DNA from: Fomitopsis serialis
Lineage: Eukaryota; Basidiomycota; Agaricomycetes; Polyporales; Fomitopsidaceae
DNA length: 64,000 bases
Assembly: GCF_022376445.1 (NCBI RefSeq)
Contig: NW_025955116.1
Coordinates: 29,683 to 93,682, forward strand
Direction of reading: 5' to 3'
The position numbers and the translations under genes are program-made. The stretch's first letter is position 1, and every line of letters begins with the position of its first letter. The notes under the pieces are model-generated. The model was not told where the DNA came from. It made no database searches and was given only the letters and a program-made list of their open reading frames with translations. Shown here one piece after another: positions 1 through 12,700 of this stretch.

Positions 1-587
1 GTGCAGTGAACCCATGATTGCAGAACACATACCTCACAACCTCATACTCCTCATCACTCACCCCTTGAGATATTTCTCCCTCATGCTCAACTTCTGTATC
101 ACTGACAGTGATATGGGTTGCACCCTCCTCATCCTCATCATCACTCAAAGGTACATTCTTTGCTGACTTGCCACCCTTCACTACACCAGCCCTAGAAGAC
201 TTGACATGAGTTATGTTGATAATTGTGTGTCAAATAGGTACTAGCCTTATTTTTGCAGCTGTTCTACCAGCTGGCAATGATGAGTGCTTCTGGCTGGGAG
301 GGGTTATCCTGATACTATATCAGTATATGTAGTAGTGTGATATGATAAACATACACAACATCATCAGAGTCTGTTCCACCTTCCATTCTCAGAGAGGGCT
401 TCTTGGGAACCTTTTTCCTGAATTATAACTATGAGTAAAACTATCATTGGGAAAAGTCAAAACTGACACTATTGTCTGAGACTTGGCAACAGCAACTGCA
501 GCTTTCTTCTGAGAACGTGTAGACCTGCAGTATGAAAGTTTCAGTGAAAATGGACAAATAAAACACTCAATGAACTTACAGAGACAT
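1..587 (-). CDS. 5' part of an acidic, possibly chromodomain-type nuclear protein
   Basis: Partial gene that runs off the left edge. Reading leftward from an ATG at 587-585, five exons join in one open frame: a tiny first exon (580-587) with a GTAAG donor, then exons near 524-435, 420-360, 310-230 and 205-20, separated by short introns. The protein starts basic (RSQKKAAVAVAK, KKVPKKPSLR) and becomes acidic (LSDDEDEEG, DTEVEHEGEI). It ends at the edge with DEEYEV just before another donor. EYEV is how many chromodomains begin, so an HP1/chromo-type protein is possible, but too little is visible to claim it. The region is CpG-poor like its surroundings. The clean splice phases support a real gene; the function is a guess. 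Confidence 0.5.
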
Positions 588-1329
588 GACAGAGACTGCA
601 CAATAATTACAGCAACAGTGTAGGTCCAATGAGCAGTGTTTCTGGCAGCAGGGTAGAAGTGTCAGGGAGGAATCTGATGGAGAAATCACCCTATTTATAC
701 TGTGGGCACTTCACAACATGTGACTGATTACACCATCAGTCATACAGTCATGTGACTCTGTAACACATCAGTCAGCATATGCTTGGCATCATCAATAGGT
801 GTGTTCTATCAGAAGCTTGGTTAGGACTGATCCTTATCAGATATTGTTGCATGCTTGTCTCAACTGTTTTTCAGTGCAGTAAATTGCACTATTGCATGTC
901 ATCTATGAGAGAACCAAGAGACAATATATGACATTCACCAGTAATAATAAGATACAGCAATATACCAGGGGAGACACTTGTCATTACTCATATAGCAATC
1001 ATTGATGGTTGCATCAAAATATGATTGCACCATGTGGAAGTAGATATTGGAACACATGAACACCCTGATCGCCAAGCATGTTTGTTGATCTGTTGTAACA
1101 GAAAAGCAGTGTCTGCTACTTGCACCAGCCTCAGTCCTCCCTCCCTGTTAGACATAAGTTGAAATGGCACTGGCAAAGTTGTACAATGCTCCAGAGAAGT
1201 ACAGTATGTGACTGACTCATCAATACCCATACCAGTGACTAATGTCATTTGGCATATGTAGGGCTGGTTCTTGATGGAGAATTGGCATTAGCAGCCCATA
1301 GCAAAAAAGCAGCAGTGCAACTCACTGCT
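588..1329. other. AT-rich, CpG-poor intergenic DNA
   Basis: No convincing gene, RNA or repeat was recognised. It lies between the 5' ends of two divergently transcribed genes, so promoters for both must lie here. Very few CG dinucleotides are present. Confidence 0.4.
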
Positions 1330-2383
1330 ATGTCTAATGTGAGATTTGTCCCAGCAATCTGTGATTGCATCTCACATTTGCATAAAACAGGCAGATGATG
1401 TCCAGAGAGCAATGAACATCCTAGACCATGGTGAAGGAAAGGAGAAACTGCTGGTCTACTATGCAGAAGATGACAGCACTCCTGAGGAAGTGGTGCTCAG
1501 CATCCAGGGATACTTGGTCAAAAGCAAGTTACCACCAATAACCCGCGAGGCAGAGTATGTCATTACCACTTTTCTACATATAATTGTACCTACTAACAAA
1601 CAAATGTTAGCATTGCCCGTACAAGGGCTGTTCATACAGAGCAGTACTTGCGTATCACTGGACTTGGCAGTGCCCAGTTCAGTGAAGCTGCTGTGGCACT
1701 GATGTCTATCCATCAGCTGTTTGAGAGAAGGCTTGGCCAAGGAAGCCTTCATCAGTGGGATGTAAAGAAAGAGCAAGGACATATTGCTCTTGACTTCCAC
1801 AATCAATATCTCACCACACGAGAGAACACCTCTGCTGCCAACATCATTGACATCCCTGATGACATGGACCCTTTCCACATCCTCCGCCGTCACATCACAG
1901 ATGAAGTTTTCACTATGGATGGTCTAGTCAAATACTATGAGAGGGTGAAACCTGACAATGTTGCCAAGTAAGTCATGAGTCACAGTAACAACATTGATTA
2001 CTGACACAGTAATGTATATAAGGCCTCAATTCAAGAAGTCTCATTCAACAGCTATCAGTGTTGGTCAATTAGTGGAAATCCAAACTTCATTTGTGGCTGT
2101 TCCTAGGGGAAAGGGGAAATACAAGATGGTGTGTAAGTTGCGCTCCATCTGTGTCCTTGATCGCAGCATAGAAAATGTAAGCCTATTTTTGTATTTGAAA
2201 CAAACTACTAAACTATGGACAGGCATTAACCGAGAGCGAGTTGAGCAAGCACTGAAACAGGGGTCTCCAACACGGAAGGTCAAACGTGTTGTTGGATATG
2301 ATGATGACAGTGATGTGGAGGACACCAGGACAGATATCAAGCGCATGCGCATTGATACACCTGAAGGGCACACAATGGATTGA
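1330..2383 (+). CDS. Conserved-looking unnamed protein, five exons
   Basis: Splicing by eye gives one continuous frame: ATG at 1330 with a 9-bp first exon, then exons near 1391-1554, 1611-1967, 2023-2177 and 2230-2383, the introns having GTATGT/GTAAGT donors and YAG acceptors. The N-terminal half has helical segments (ADDVQRAMNILDHGEG, YLVKSKLPP). The middle carries FTMDGLVKYYERV, followed by VGQLVEIQTSFVAVP and KYKMVCKLRSICVLDRS. The C-terminus is basic and acidic (RKVKRVVGYDDDSDVED). I know this general pattern from repeat-rich agaricomycete genomes, where such proteins often sit near transposons, but I cannot name a domain. It converges on the zinc-finger gene ending at 2523. A mobile-element cargo protein is a plausible reading. 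Confidence 0.6.
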
Positions 2384-2522
2384 TCCTTGCTTTCAATAGT
2401 GTCATTTGTAATCTCCATGCAATGCCTAGATCATAACAAAGAAGCTCTACACATAGCATTGGGGTACAGTTGAATATACCAAACAGAGAGGAGTTGAATC
2501 CCTAATACACCACACTATTCAA

Positions 2523-4098
2523 CTACAACAGATGAGCTACTGACAAAGGCCGCATGCGCCAACCACCATCATATGCATCCAGTTCTGCCTCAGCATCATA
2601 GTCAACTTCCCATTCCGCCTCGAAAGAACAATCCTTCATCATACACACATACCCAGCATGGGCATCAGTGTAGAATGTCTTGAGAGTGTGAAGATGCTTG
2701 CACTCCGGGCATTGCAAGGGAGTTGGGTGACCAGCAGGTGCAAGCTTACGGTGATGCCACACGTACTCCTCACGTGCAATCCACCGCATACCAGCCTCGT
2801 TATCGCAGAGGCGGAACAGCACAATTGATCCATGCCGCCGAAGAGACCAGGACAGTTGGAGTAATTTGCGGAGGGTTTTGGAAGTGAGGCGAGCGCGTTC
2901 AATGAGAACACGGGAACCAAAAGCGATGATGAAGTCGGCAGCAAGGTGTGCATTCAGTGAACTGGCTGTGAAGCCAATGCAGAAGGGGACTCGGTGTTTC
3001 AGGAGCTCGTTGTCCAGTGTGTCGAGGGCCTTGGGACTGGTGATGATGGCGCCACAGGCTAGGATGAACATCCAATGTGAGGTTTCACCGTACTGCTTGG
3101 TGTACTCAAGATACGGAGGTGTGAGCACCCGGAAGAAGAACTATGCACTTGTCAATATAGCAGTCACTGGCTAATGAGGTTATTGACATACCTTGTCAAT
3201 TGAGGATGTAGCATCCCATGCATGATAGAGGTCACCACGGAGGATGTTGCTATGCGTGTAGACAAATGTCACAACACGTCGACATTCCACACTAGGTGTG
3301 AATGGATGCATCAGTACTGTGTTGTTTACCTAGACTAAGTAGTTTGACATACTCAATAAGCTTGTCAATAACAGCCCGAACACGTTGTGCATGGCGGTCA
3401 GCATCTTGGAGGTCTTGCAGATCAAATGGTATGTCATAGTAGTGGAGCGTGTTGGTTTGCCAGAACCAGCTCTCAAGGTGCGCCTTGAGGAGCTCCGGAA
3501 TACTGCCCTTTCGCTCCAGAGACTTGAGGCGGAACACAACAATAGCTAGATGCCTTGTGTTAACATGCGCATGCTGCGGGCCAACCAGACCACCAGAGAT
3601 GATGGTCGGCTCGTCCATGACACGTTCACCATTGAGCTGGAAGGCCTGTGCAAATGTTATAAATGATATTCACTGATCATAGTACTAGTAAAACGTACAT
3701 AGTATTTGTCTTTATCCTTCCAGTCCTTGTAGTAACACGTAGGGCATTTGAAATCCCACTTCTGTGGCACTTTGGTGATGTCGATCTTGTTCAAGCATTC
3801 AGAGCACATGGCACGCAAACACCAGTCACAGATGAGCATGTCACCACCATTGTGGCACATGTAACAGTACTGTGATAGATGTTAACCACAAAATTAAATA
3901 GCATATAAGAAACATTACGATTTCGTGCCACGCCTCTCCACCATCGTCTGCTTCAATGCTCTGAGGAGCTGGCGGAGCGTCATCCATATTGACATCGCTG
4001 ATCTCTGCAGGTACAGCATGGCCATCATCAAGGTCGTTGTGTCTTGCACTTGTCAATAAGCCAACAGCCTTCTTTGCAGTAGCCTTTGTACGTGCCAT
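2523..4098 (-). CDS. PHD-like zinc-finger protein, multi-exon
   Basis: The start ATG at 4098 gives a basic N-terminus (MARTKATAKKA) followed by an acidic linker. After an intron comes a cysteine-rich finger, CHNGGDMLICDWCLRAMCSECL, then CPTCYYKDW, spaced like a PHD or related treble-clef finger (about 3660-3870). Later exons encode NTRHLAIVVFRLKSLERKGS and HYYDIPFDL (3300-3640), a short exon near 3190-3290, and a last exon (2523-3135) with a second CxxC...C set (LQCPECKHLHTLKTFY, CMMKDCSFEAEWEVDY). All junctions have normal splice signals and no break was seen. Nuclear chromatin reading is inferred from the finger alone. It converges with the unnamed gene ending at 2383, only about 140 bp away; the two may be cargo of one element. 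Confidence 0.62.
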
Positions 4099-4840
4099 TG
4101 CTTGGGCAAGGCGTGAGAACAGCAAAATCAATATCAAATCAACCCACTCACTGATATGGGGTTGACAATGGCGAGGGCAAGCGCATCTGATCTGTCTGCA
4201 AAGTCAGGCTCAATATATGTCATTCCATCAGCTTGGCGGTTTCACATTCATATATCTGATTGTGATGCCAAGTGAACCACTACACAGCTTGATCTTCATC
4301 GCCATGTGGTGCAGTGCTGATAGTTGATAAGCATTATTCACACAGTCATGTGACTAAAGGGGATCGCAAACAGGTCATTACATAATTCATTACATCACAG
4401 CACTTGTGTTCAAGTCAAATAAAGTAAAGAATGAGAAAAGGCGAAGTCATCCAAGGCTACACAAAGACTGGCCACGTCTTTGTGCAGCCCTGAATGATAA
4501 GGAATGGGGGTGAAAGGAAACCAGCAGAGCCGTGCCTGTTACACAGTGTTATATTTTCACAGCCATGAGATAATGGGAAATAAGTACCAATGGTCGTCAA
4601 CACACATCCTGCTCAATGCAATGCATGAGCACAAGCAGATATCGCTACACGAAGGCAATCAGTGATGACCATGACATACTCCATGGAAGAAACATACCAG
4701 AATCATCAGTAAGCGGTGACGGTACAACCACACACACCAACAGTAGTACAAAGCCTGAAAATACATCAGTGCAGTGATCGGAACAAGCATCATCACGTAC
4801 CAGACAATGTAACCCGTGGGCCGACAACAAAGGAAGGCAC
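4099..4840. other. Intergenic, nothing recognised
   Basis: No reading frame with splice support and no clear repeat was seen. It contains the presumptive promoter of the zinc-finger gene and leads into the 102-bp repeats. Confidence 0.35.
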
Positions 4841-5135
4841 AACACCAACCAACTATTGACACGACAACCATCCATATATCCAACACAACGTACTCTGCCA
4901 GTAACAATTGCCCCCAGAACCCATTGGCAAGCGGAGGTGCAGCACCAACCAATGTGTTGGTACCGCAACCACCAAGACGTCCAATACAACGTACTCTCGC
5001 CAGTAACAAATGCCCCCAGAACCCACAGACAAGCAGAGGCGCAACACCAACCAATATGTCAGTACTGCAACCCCCAATACACCCAATGTGATGTACTCTC
5101 GCCAACAAAAAGTGCCCCCAGAACCGCATAAGCCC
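4841..5135. repeat. 102-bp minisatellite, about three copies
   Basis: The phrase caccaaccaa recurs at about 4842, 4943 and 5045, and cccccagaac at 4911, 5013 and 5115, giving a period of 102 bp. Copies differ by scattered substitutions. Because 102 is a multiple of three, open frames persist on both strands by chance, and I do not treat them as genes. No gene is apparent between here and the GC-rich array near 5,840. Confidence 0.8.
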
Positions 5136-5839
5136 CCAGAACCCAATATCTCAGACATGATCATACAGAGACCGTATACTAGAGCAAAGTAATTCAGCAA
5201 GATGAACGGATGCATGACAACTCACAATTGCCGCAAGACAAAGCCAGGCAACCTGCATGCCCATGGCAACATGCAGGAAGTCTCGCTGAGCCTACGGACA
5301 ACATATCATGCTGGATACAGCGGGTACGGAAGGGAGCATCAGTGACATGGCGGTGAGGAAACAAGAGGGACATCAACCTGTGAGCTCCGTATATGTGAGC
5401 GGTGACATTGGTCTTGGCATCAGAGCATATATCAGTTGCTGATCAGGCGCAGCAAACACACACGCTGACATCAGATCTGATTGATTAGACGTGCAACATG
5501 AGATAACACAATATTGGAATTTTCAATATATAGAACTCACTCATCTCATTATTATGTGAATACAGGTGGGCCCATTCAGAGATTCAGTCATTCGATGAGA
5601 TGCAATGAAATATACGTACCCACAGTATCACAGGACCAGTGACTTGGCATGCCCAGCCAATGCTCCCAGAAAATCACAAGACCGGCTATGAGCCTCACAA
5701 CATAACCGGATACTCGCCAAGGCCTACCTGTACCAGGACGGTGGGCCGGTGATGGTGGGTAACCGGAGCGGCACTGCCACGAAGCCCATGCGCACTGTGG
5801 CAACACAAACAGAATTGTCCAGCACCCCAAAACAGTAAC

Positions 5840-8350
5840 GCTTGACTCGCCCAGGCAGGGCGAGTCGAACGCCACCGCTACCGGGTGGTAGCGGTGTGGG
5901 AGGGAGCCGGGAGTCCAGGACAGCAGGTCGGGAGGCGCCTGCAGCAGTGGGGCCGCATAGACGGTCGCTGAGCACCCGAAAACGGTCACGCATGACTCGC
6001 CCAGCCTGATCTAGTCGTACGGGACCGCTACCGGGTGGTAGCGGTGCAGGAGGGACACTGGAGGCAGGGGTTGGTGGCGACCAGGTCGGGAAGCACCGGC
6101 GGGCGGTGCTGACGCGTACACCGCCGCCCAGCACCCGGAAACGGTTGTGAACGACTCGCCCACGCTGGGCGAGTCGAACGCCACCACTACCGGGTGGTAG
6201 CGGCGCGGGAGGGAGGCGGGAGGCGGGGGTCCAGGGCGAGCAGGGCGGGAGGCGCCGGCGGGCAATGGTGACGCGTACACCGCCGCCCAGCACCCGAAAA
6301 CGGTGACGCCCGACTCGCTCAGGCTGGGCGACTCGAACGCCACCGCTACCGGGTGGTAGCGGCGCGGGAGGGAGGCTGGAGGCGGGGGTCCAGGGCGAGC
6401 AGGGCGGGAGGCGCCGGCGGGCAATGGTGACGCGTACACCGCCGCCCAGCACCCGAAAACGGTGACGCCCGACTCGCCCAGGCTGGGCGAGTCGAACGCC
6501 ACCGCTACCGGGTGGTAGCGGCGCGGGAGGGAGGCTGGAGGCGGGGTCCAGGGCGAGCAGGGCGGGAGGCGCCGGCGGGCAATGGTGACGCGTACACCGC
6601 CGCCCAGCACCCGAAAACGGTGACGCCCGACTCGCCCAGGCTGGGCGAGTCGAACGCCACCGCTACCGGGTGGTAGCGGCGCGGGAGGGAGGCTGGAGGC
6701 GGGGGTCCAGGGCGAGCAGGGCGGGAGGCGCCGGCTGGTGGTGGCGACGCGTACACCGCCGCCCAGCACCCGAAAACGGTGACGCCCGACTCGCCCAGGC
6801 TGGGCGAGTCGAACGCCACCGCTACCGGGTGGTAGCGGCGCGGGAGGGAGGCTGGAGGCGGGGGTCCAGGGCGAGCAGGGCGGGAGGCGCCGGCGGGCAA
6901 TGGTGACGCGTACACCGCCGCCCAGCACCCGAAAACGGTGACGCCCGACTCGCCCAGGCTGGGCGAGTCGAACGCCACCGCTACCGGGTGGTAGCGGCGC
7001 GGGAGGGAGGCTGGAGGCGGGGTCCAGGGCGAGCAGGGCGGGAGGCGCCGGCTGGTGGTGGTGACGCGTACACCGCCGCCCAGCACCCGAAAACGGTGAC
7101 GCCCGACTCGCCCAGGCTGGGCGAGTCGAACGCCACCGCTACCGGGTGGTAGCGGCGCGGGAGGGAGGCTGGAGGCGGGGGTCCAGGGCGAGCAGGGCGG
7201 GAGGCGCCGGCTGGTGGTGGTGACGCGTACACCGCCGCCCAGCACCCGAAAACGGTGACGCCCGACTCGCCCAGGCTGGGCGAGTCGAACGCCACCGCTA
7301 CCGGGTGGTAGCGGCGCGGGAGGGAGGCTGGAGGCGGGGGTCCAGGGCGAGCAGGGCGGGAGGCGCCGGCTGGTGGTGGTGACGCGTACACCGCCGCCCA
7401 GCACCCGAAAACGGTGACGCCCGACTCGCCCAGGCTGGGCGAGTCGAACGCCACCGCTACCGGGTGGTAGCGGCGCGGGAGGGAGGCTGGAGGCGGGGGT
7501 CCAGGGCGAGCAGGGCGGGAGGCGCCGGCTGGTGGTGGTGACGCGTACACCGCCGCCCAGCACCCGAAAACGGTGACGCCCGACTCGCCCAGGCTGGGCG
7601 AGTCGAACGCCACCGCTACCGGGTGGTAGCGGCGCGGGAGGGAGGCGGGGAGGTGGAGTCCACGGCGGGCAGGTCGACGGGTACGGGCGGGCTGTGGCGA
7701 GGCGTGCACGGCCGTCATGCACCTGGAGACGGTGACGCACGACTCGCCCAGCCTGGGCGAGTCGTACGAGACCGCCACCGGGTGGTAGCGGCACACGAGG
7801 GAGGCGGGAGGCGGGGGTCCGTGGGCACCAGGTCGGGAGGTGCAGTCGGGCGGTGGGGACACGTAGCCGGTTGCCCAGCACCCGAAAACGGTCACGCACG
7901 ACTCGCCCAGCCTGGGCGAGTCGAACGCGACCGCTACCGGGTGGTAGCGGCGCGGGAGGGAGGCGGGCAGGTCGGGTCCACGGCGGGCAGGTCGGCTGGC
8001 GCCGGCGGGCTGTGGCGAGGCGTGCACCGCCGTCGTGCACCTGGAGACGGTGACGCCCGACTCGCCCAGGCTGGGCGAGTCGAACGCTACCGCTACCGGG
8101 TGGTAGCGGCGCGGGAGGGAGGCGGGAGGTGGGGTCCACGGCGGGCAGGTCGACAGGCGCCGGCGGGCTGTGGGGACACGTAGACGGTCGCCAAGCACCC
8201 GGAAACGGTGGCACTCGACTCGCCCAGGCTGGGCGAGTCGAACGCCGCAGCTACCGAGTGGTAGCGGCGCAGTAGAGAGGCGGGAGGCGGGGGTCCGGGG
8301 CGAGCAGGTCGGGGAACGCTGTCGGGCGGTGGGGACACGTACACCGGAGT
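5840..8350. repeat. GC-rich 159-bp tandem array (about 16 units)
   Basis: The phrase cacccgaaaa recurs at 6291, 6450, 6608, 6767, 6926, 7084, 7243, 7402 and 7561, so the unit is 158-159 bp. Central units (6.29-7.6 kb) are nearly identical, while units at both edges (5.84-6.29 and 7.64-8.35 kb) are strongly diverged, as expected if unequal exchange homogenises the middle. Each unit carries two potential hairpins: gactcgcccag/ctgggcgagtc with a one-base centre, and cgctacc/ggtagcg around gggt. Two variants of a short segment (ggcgggcaatgg or ggctggtggtgg) alternate along the array. The array is extremely rich in GC and CpG. Long open frames on both strands follow from the 3n period and are not called as genes. 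Confidence 0.93.
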
Positions 8351-8638
8351 GCAGCGTCGGGATTGGCAGACACACCTTATTCGGAGTCTTCCCTCACCCC
8401 TTGCGCTGCGCTCCGCTCACCCCTTCGTGGTCCATCTCTGCTCTCGACGTACGAGACGTACGGAGTGCGTTGTCGATCTGCTAATGAGGTGAGTTAGTCG
8501 TCGTCAGTTCCCTGACTTCGTTGACGGGTGGCGTGCGGTCCACGGGGCTAGACAACCGGTCCACGAGGTGAGACGATAAGGGGTGGCGCGGCAGGAGATG
8601 GTGGTCGGAGAGAGAAGGTGCAAGCGCGCACGATCAAT

Positions 8639-8707
8639 CGATGACGTGCGGTCGCAGCACTCGCAGCGGTACTGTACCGCTGCGAGTGCTGCGACCGCAC
8701 GTCATCG
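8639..8707. repeat. Perfect 33-bp inverted repeat with 3-base loop
   Basis: Bases 8639-8671 and 8675-8707 are exact reverse complements around ctg. The arm starts cgatgacgtgcggtcgcagc. It lies about 290 bp beyond the 159-bp array, in GC-rich DNA with no gene. It could be a cruciform or the tip of a foldback element; no function can be assigned. Confidence 0.9.
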
Positions 8708-8839
8708 GTCACATGCTCGCACAGCCCGTAGACAGCGCTCGCACAGCCTGCGAAAGATGGGTACTCGGGTCTGCTCGAATCCCCTCTCTCTCTTCTTCCC
8801 CTCACTCTCTCCCCCCTTCCGAGTTTGCATTCTAGTGTG

Positions 8840-9708
8840 TAGCCCAAGCAAGACTGCTAATGTAAGTGATCTGGAGTCTCTGGAAGTGTTCTAGATTAGT
8901 TCTAATGTGTTCATGGTATCTACAGCCTCTGTATACCTCAAGGTGAGTATAGTACCTGTTGCTGCTGAATAACTATCATACTAACTTGAGATCCTGCAGC
9001 ATCCAAGGACAAGAACTGTGGCCATATAGTAGCAGAGGTACTGTACTCTGTGCATAGTGAGTAATCTTGTGATCATTGCAATCAGCTTGGCAATGCTGTT
9101 CTCATAACAGTATTACTGAATATCATTCTCAGTAACAACAATCCCAATTGACAGCCATTGTAGGCTGTTACTGTCCTTAGTACTCAAACAAGGTGAGCTC
9201 ATTGTTTCTTTTGATATGATTGGTGACTCATTGATATGTATAGTCATTCTACAGCTCAAGCCATACAATGTGAGTCTATGAATGAGTACTGCATGTATAT
9301 ACTGATCTGATGGAATGCTCAGTCAAGCACATAGTACACAGTGAGTAATTCTGTCAAATTGACATGAGTTATTGATGCTTATACATATGTAGAGAGGTAT
9401 ATGATCTCAGCATAATTATCCTCAGTGATTAATGCTGAGTCTACTACAGTGTATTGGATTGCATAGTGTGCAGTGAGGAATCTGTTCTAAATTATATGAC
9501 ATTGAGTACTGCTGATTTAAATATTTCTACAGAGGTAAAGGCCATTAAGATTATCCAAAAGGTGGTGATACTGAGTAACTGTCCATAGAGTTTCAGATCA
9601 CACAGTGAGTAATGCTCAATTACAGCATGTTCATTACTGACACTCACAATATGAACAGACAGGTAGGGAGCCTGATGGGGATAATCCTCATAGTTCAGTC
9701 TACTGACC
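8840..9708 (+). repeat. CpG-free leader with periodic splice-donor-like motif
   Basis: Variants of cacagtgagtaat recur at about 9052, 9337, 9468 and 9601, the last three about 132 bp apart, with pyrimidine-plus-AG acceptor-like sites between them (ttctacag, tcctcag). The stretch ends at the start codon of the large gene at 9709. It may be an intron-rich 5' untranslated region made of degenerate tandem copies, or simply decayed repeat DNA. I saw essentially no CG dinucleotide here. Confidence 0.45.
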
Positions 9709-12700
9709 ATGGCCATGAGCAGTAACATGAGTGAACCACAAGCCCCCTTACATTCAACTGAAGGGAGGCCCTTGGATATGGACTCAGAAGCCTCAGTTCT
9801 GCATGAGAGGCCAAACCCCACTGGGGAGCAGTTTTTAAGTGAAAACTGCCTAAGAGATGAGGAATACCTTGATGTATTCAAAGACCTTGAATCTCTTGAA
9901 CTGCCCCAGAGGCCTAAACACTTGCCTCCCTTGTTCCTATACAAGGGCAATGATATGCATCCTTTGAGACAACATAGGATGAATGGACACATAGGCAATA
10001 CCTATGTGTATGTAATGGATACAAGCCAATCTGGGCTGGAAAATGCCATGACTTGTGGAGAGAAAGACAAGGTCCCTCATATGCCCAAGGCAGAAATTGA
10101 GAAGCTAGGTAAGATGGTTTATTCAATCAATCTGACTTGATGACTGACAAAAAAATAGGATTGGTGGAAATGAAGCCAGGAGACTGGATCATGGCTAGAT
10201 CCCTATGTAATGGAGGAGATCCATTGAAGGATGTAGTTCAAGGCTTTGTTCCTGGAAGGTAAGCTTGAAGAATTGTTATTATCATGCTCTGCTAATATTT
10301 TATTCAGTGATCTCATGAACAGTGATAAATGGGCTGCATGGCTTGACTGCTGTAAGACAATGCTAGGGCCTAAGGAAAACAGGTCACCTGAGGCTGGGAG
10401 CACTCCTTTTGAGCAGTACAGTGATGGCACCAGAATTAAACCAGTTAAAGATGGAACTAGGTGTTACCAGACTGGTTTCACCTATGAGAAGCCCACACTG
10501 AATTGTGCTCCCAATGCCAATTCTAAATTAGGCTCAAATGGCAAAGTTGATGAATTAACTCATATGAGATCAGTGTTGAACAATGTAAGTGTTGTCATAA
10601 AATGTGATATGCATATGTACTGAACTTGTTGCTTCACAGCTTGGAATTGACATAGCCCTTGATGGGTTTGCTGAGTGCCCACCATACATGAGGGATACAT
10701 ATCATGAGTTGGCAGAGGCAGTCAACATGCCTAGATTAGCCCACCCAGGCAATTGTGTGTGGCCAAGCTCCCAGGTCAACATGGCTGTACCACAGCGTTT
10801 TGAGTCTAGTAAGTTAAATTCAGTAATCATTGGAGATATGAACTGATTAGTTATCAATCATTAGAAAATGGCCTCACTGAGATGGGATTTTTTGGTGGAG
10901 ACCATACAGATGATATGGATCTTGCTGCAGGTCTCTCAGCCATGGTGGTAGGCAGTCATCTGCCTGAGAATTATGAGGCTGGCAGATTCCACCTCTTGTC
11001 CCTAGGAGTCTATGTGGATTTAGCAAACATCCATGTAGTTTTCTTTAGTGGGCGCTTGCGCCACTCTGGGACACCACCACTAGCACCATCTGGTGTTGAG
11101 GACATTGAGACATGGGCGTACCGCTTTGTCTTGATTCTGTACCCTGCATCAAGAATTATGCTGGGTACCAACAAGACTGTACTGGCTGCTTCCAGTACAA
11201 AAGAGCCAGTCACTGTACCCCCTGAGATGTTTCATCCTGAGTGAGTTTTATATAAGTTTTATCATTTGGAAAATGTGTAAGTTGACAGATTGAAAGGCCT
11301 CCTTTCCCAGATTGCACCCATGCAACTTTGATCAGGGATGCAAGCATTATCATGCCACCTGAGGAACACTTTACATGCTCTAAGCGCATGCTAGTGACAT
11401 CACTCTATCAGAGCCTAAGGCAACTGCCCTATACTGTGAATGTTGATGTCCAGCAAATCATGGACAGTATCACTGCTGAGATACCAGATATCAACAATGG
11501 CCAACCCTTCAAAGGAAGGGACTGGAAGTACTCTCCAGGCCATAGAATCACTTGGCAGCCAGAGGCTTCCAATGCTGAGAGAGCTCAAGAGCTGTTCCCA
11601 GGTAGAAAGGCAGTTTTGAGAAGTTCTACAATGAACTGCATGTGCCTCATGCACAGGCTGTACCTGAGATTGCATTGAAGGGTGTAGACTTGGATCTTCC
11701 AAGTGCACTGAGATTTCTGGGGCATGCCCAGCCTTTAGGTGAGAGAGATACACTGGACCAATACTATATTGGCTAACAAATTGATAGACAAGCCACAGAA
11801 GCTACCAAGGACTGGAGCCTCAACCAGTAAGTCATTTTTGAATCTTATGAACTCATAGTTTGATATATCATCTGCAGAGCCTAAGACTAAGAAGAACAAG
11901 GCCACACATGTGTTGCCTTTGGGAAATACTGGCTATCTGCACATGCATTCCAGGTCCCAAAATGGTTGGCAGGTGCCAGAAGGCTTGCTATCTTCTTCTG
12001 AAGATGAAGATGATGTGGATATGGAGAATGGTGAGTGATTTTCTCTATAAAGATGCAAGACTTGTTAATTGATATTTGTTATCAAGTTGAGAATGTTCCT
12101 CAAGACCATGCTAGTAAGTGATCACAACTTTCTGTATTATGCACTGTTCTGACACATAATCCAGTGCTTGCTGAGCATGAGAATGAGCCTGAGATTGAGA
12201 TTGAGATTGAGCCTGAGATTGATCTTGAGAATAGGCCTAAGCCTAGTGTTGAGCATGAGCATGAGAATGATAGTGAGGATAACTATGAACATGAGCTGGA
12301 AGCAAGGGGCATAATGAGAGATGAAGGTGAGAAACTCTCACTGCACTTAACTCTCAACTAACATATCCATTCAGTTGATCTAGCCATTGAGGCTCTCCTT
12401 GATGAACCTGAGGCAAATTCTGCACAGACTAGAGCCATGGAGTCCCAGCCCCAAAGTGAGTATTTCATGCATCACACATAGTATATTGTGGTACTAAATA
12501 TACAACTATGATAGTGAAAGCATTGCTGAAGATCTTCAACAAGTCACAGTTGTCTCAGTCCCTGGGTGATGCCCAGTCTGCCCTTGAACTGCTGAAATTC
12601 AAACCTCAGCAGTTAAGTGAAATCATTCAGTCATTGGATGATTTTGAGAGTCAAGCTGAAAAACTGCCAAAGTACTCAGCTGACATTGTCAAGGCTATTG

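Noticed and set aside
5840..8350. Regular repeats as a CRISPR array
   Set aside because: The whole 159-bp unit is repeated with no unique spacers, and the genome is fungal.
5724..8375. Very long open frames (up to about 569 codons) on the minus strand, and others on the plus strand, of the 159-bp array
   Set aside because: The period is a multiple of three and the DNA is extremely GC-rich, so stops are absent in several frames at once. The peptides are low-complexity with no start context or splice structure.
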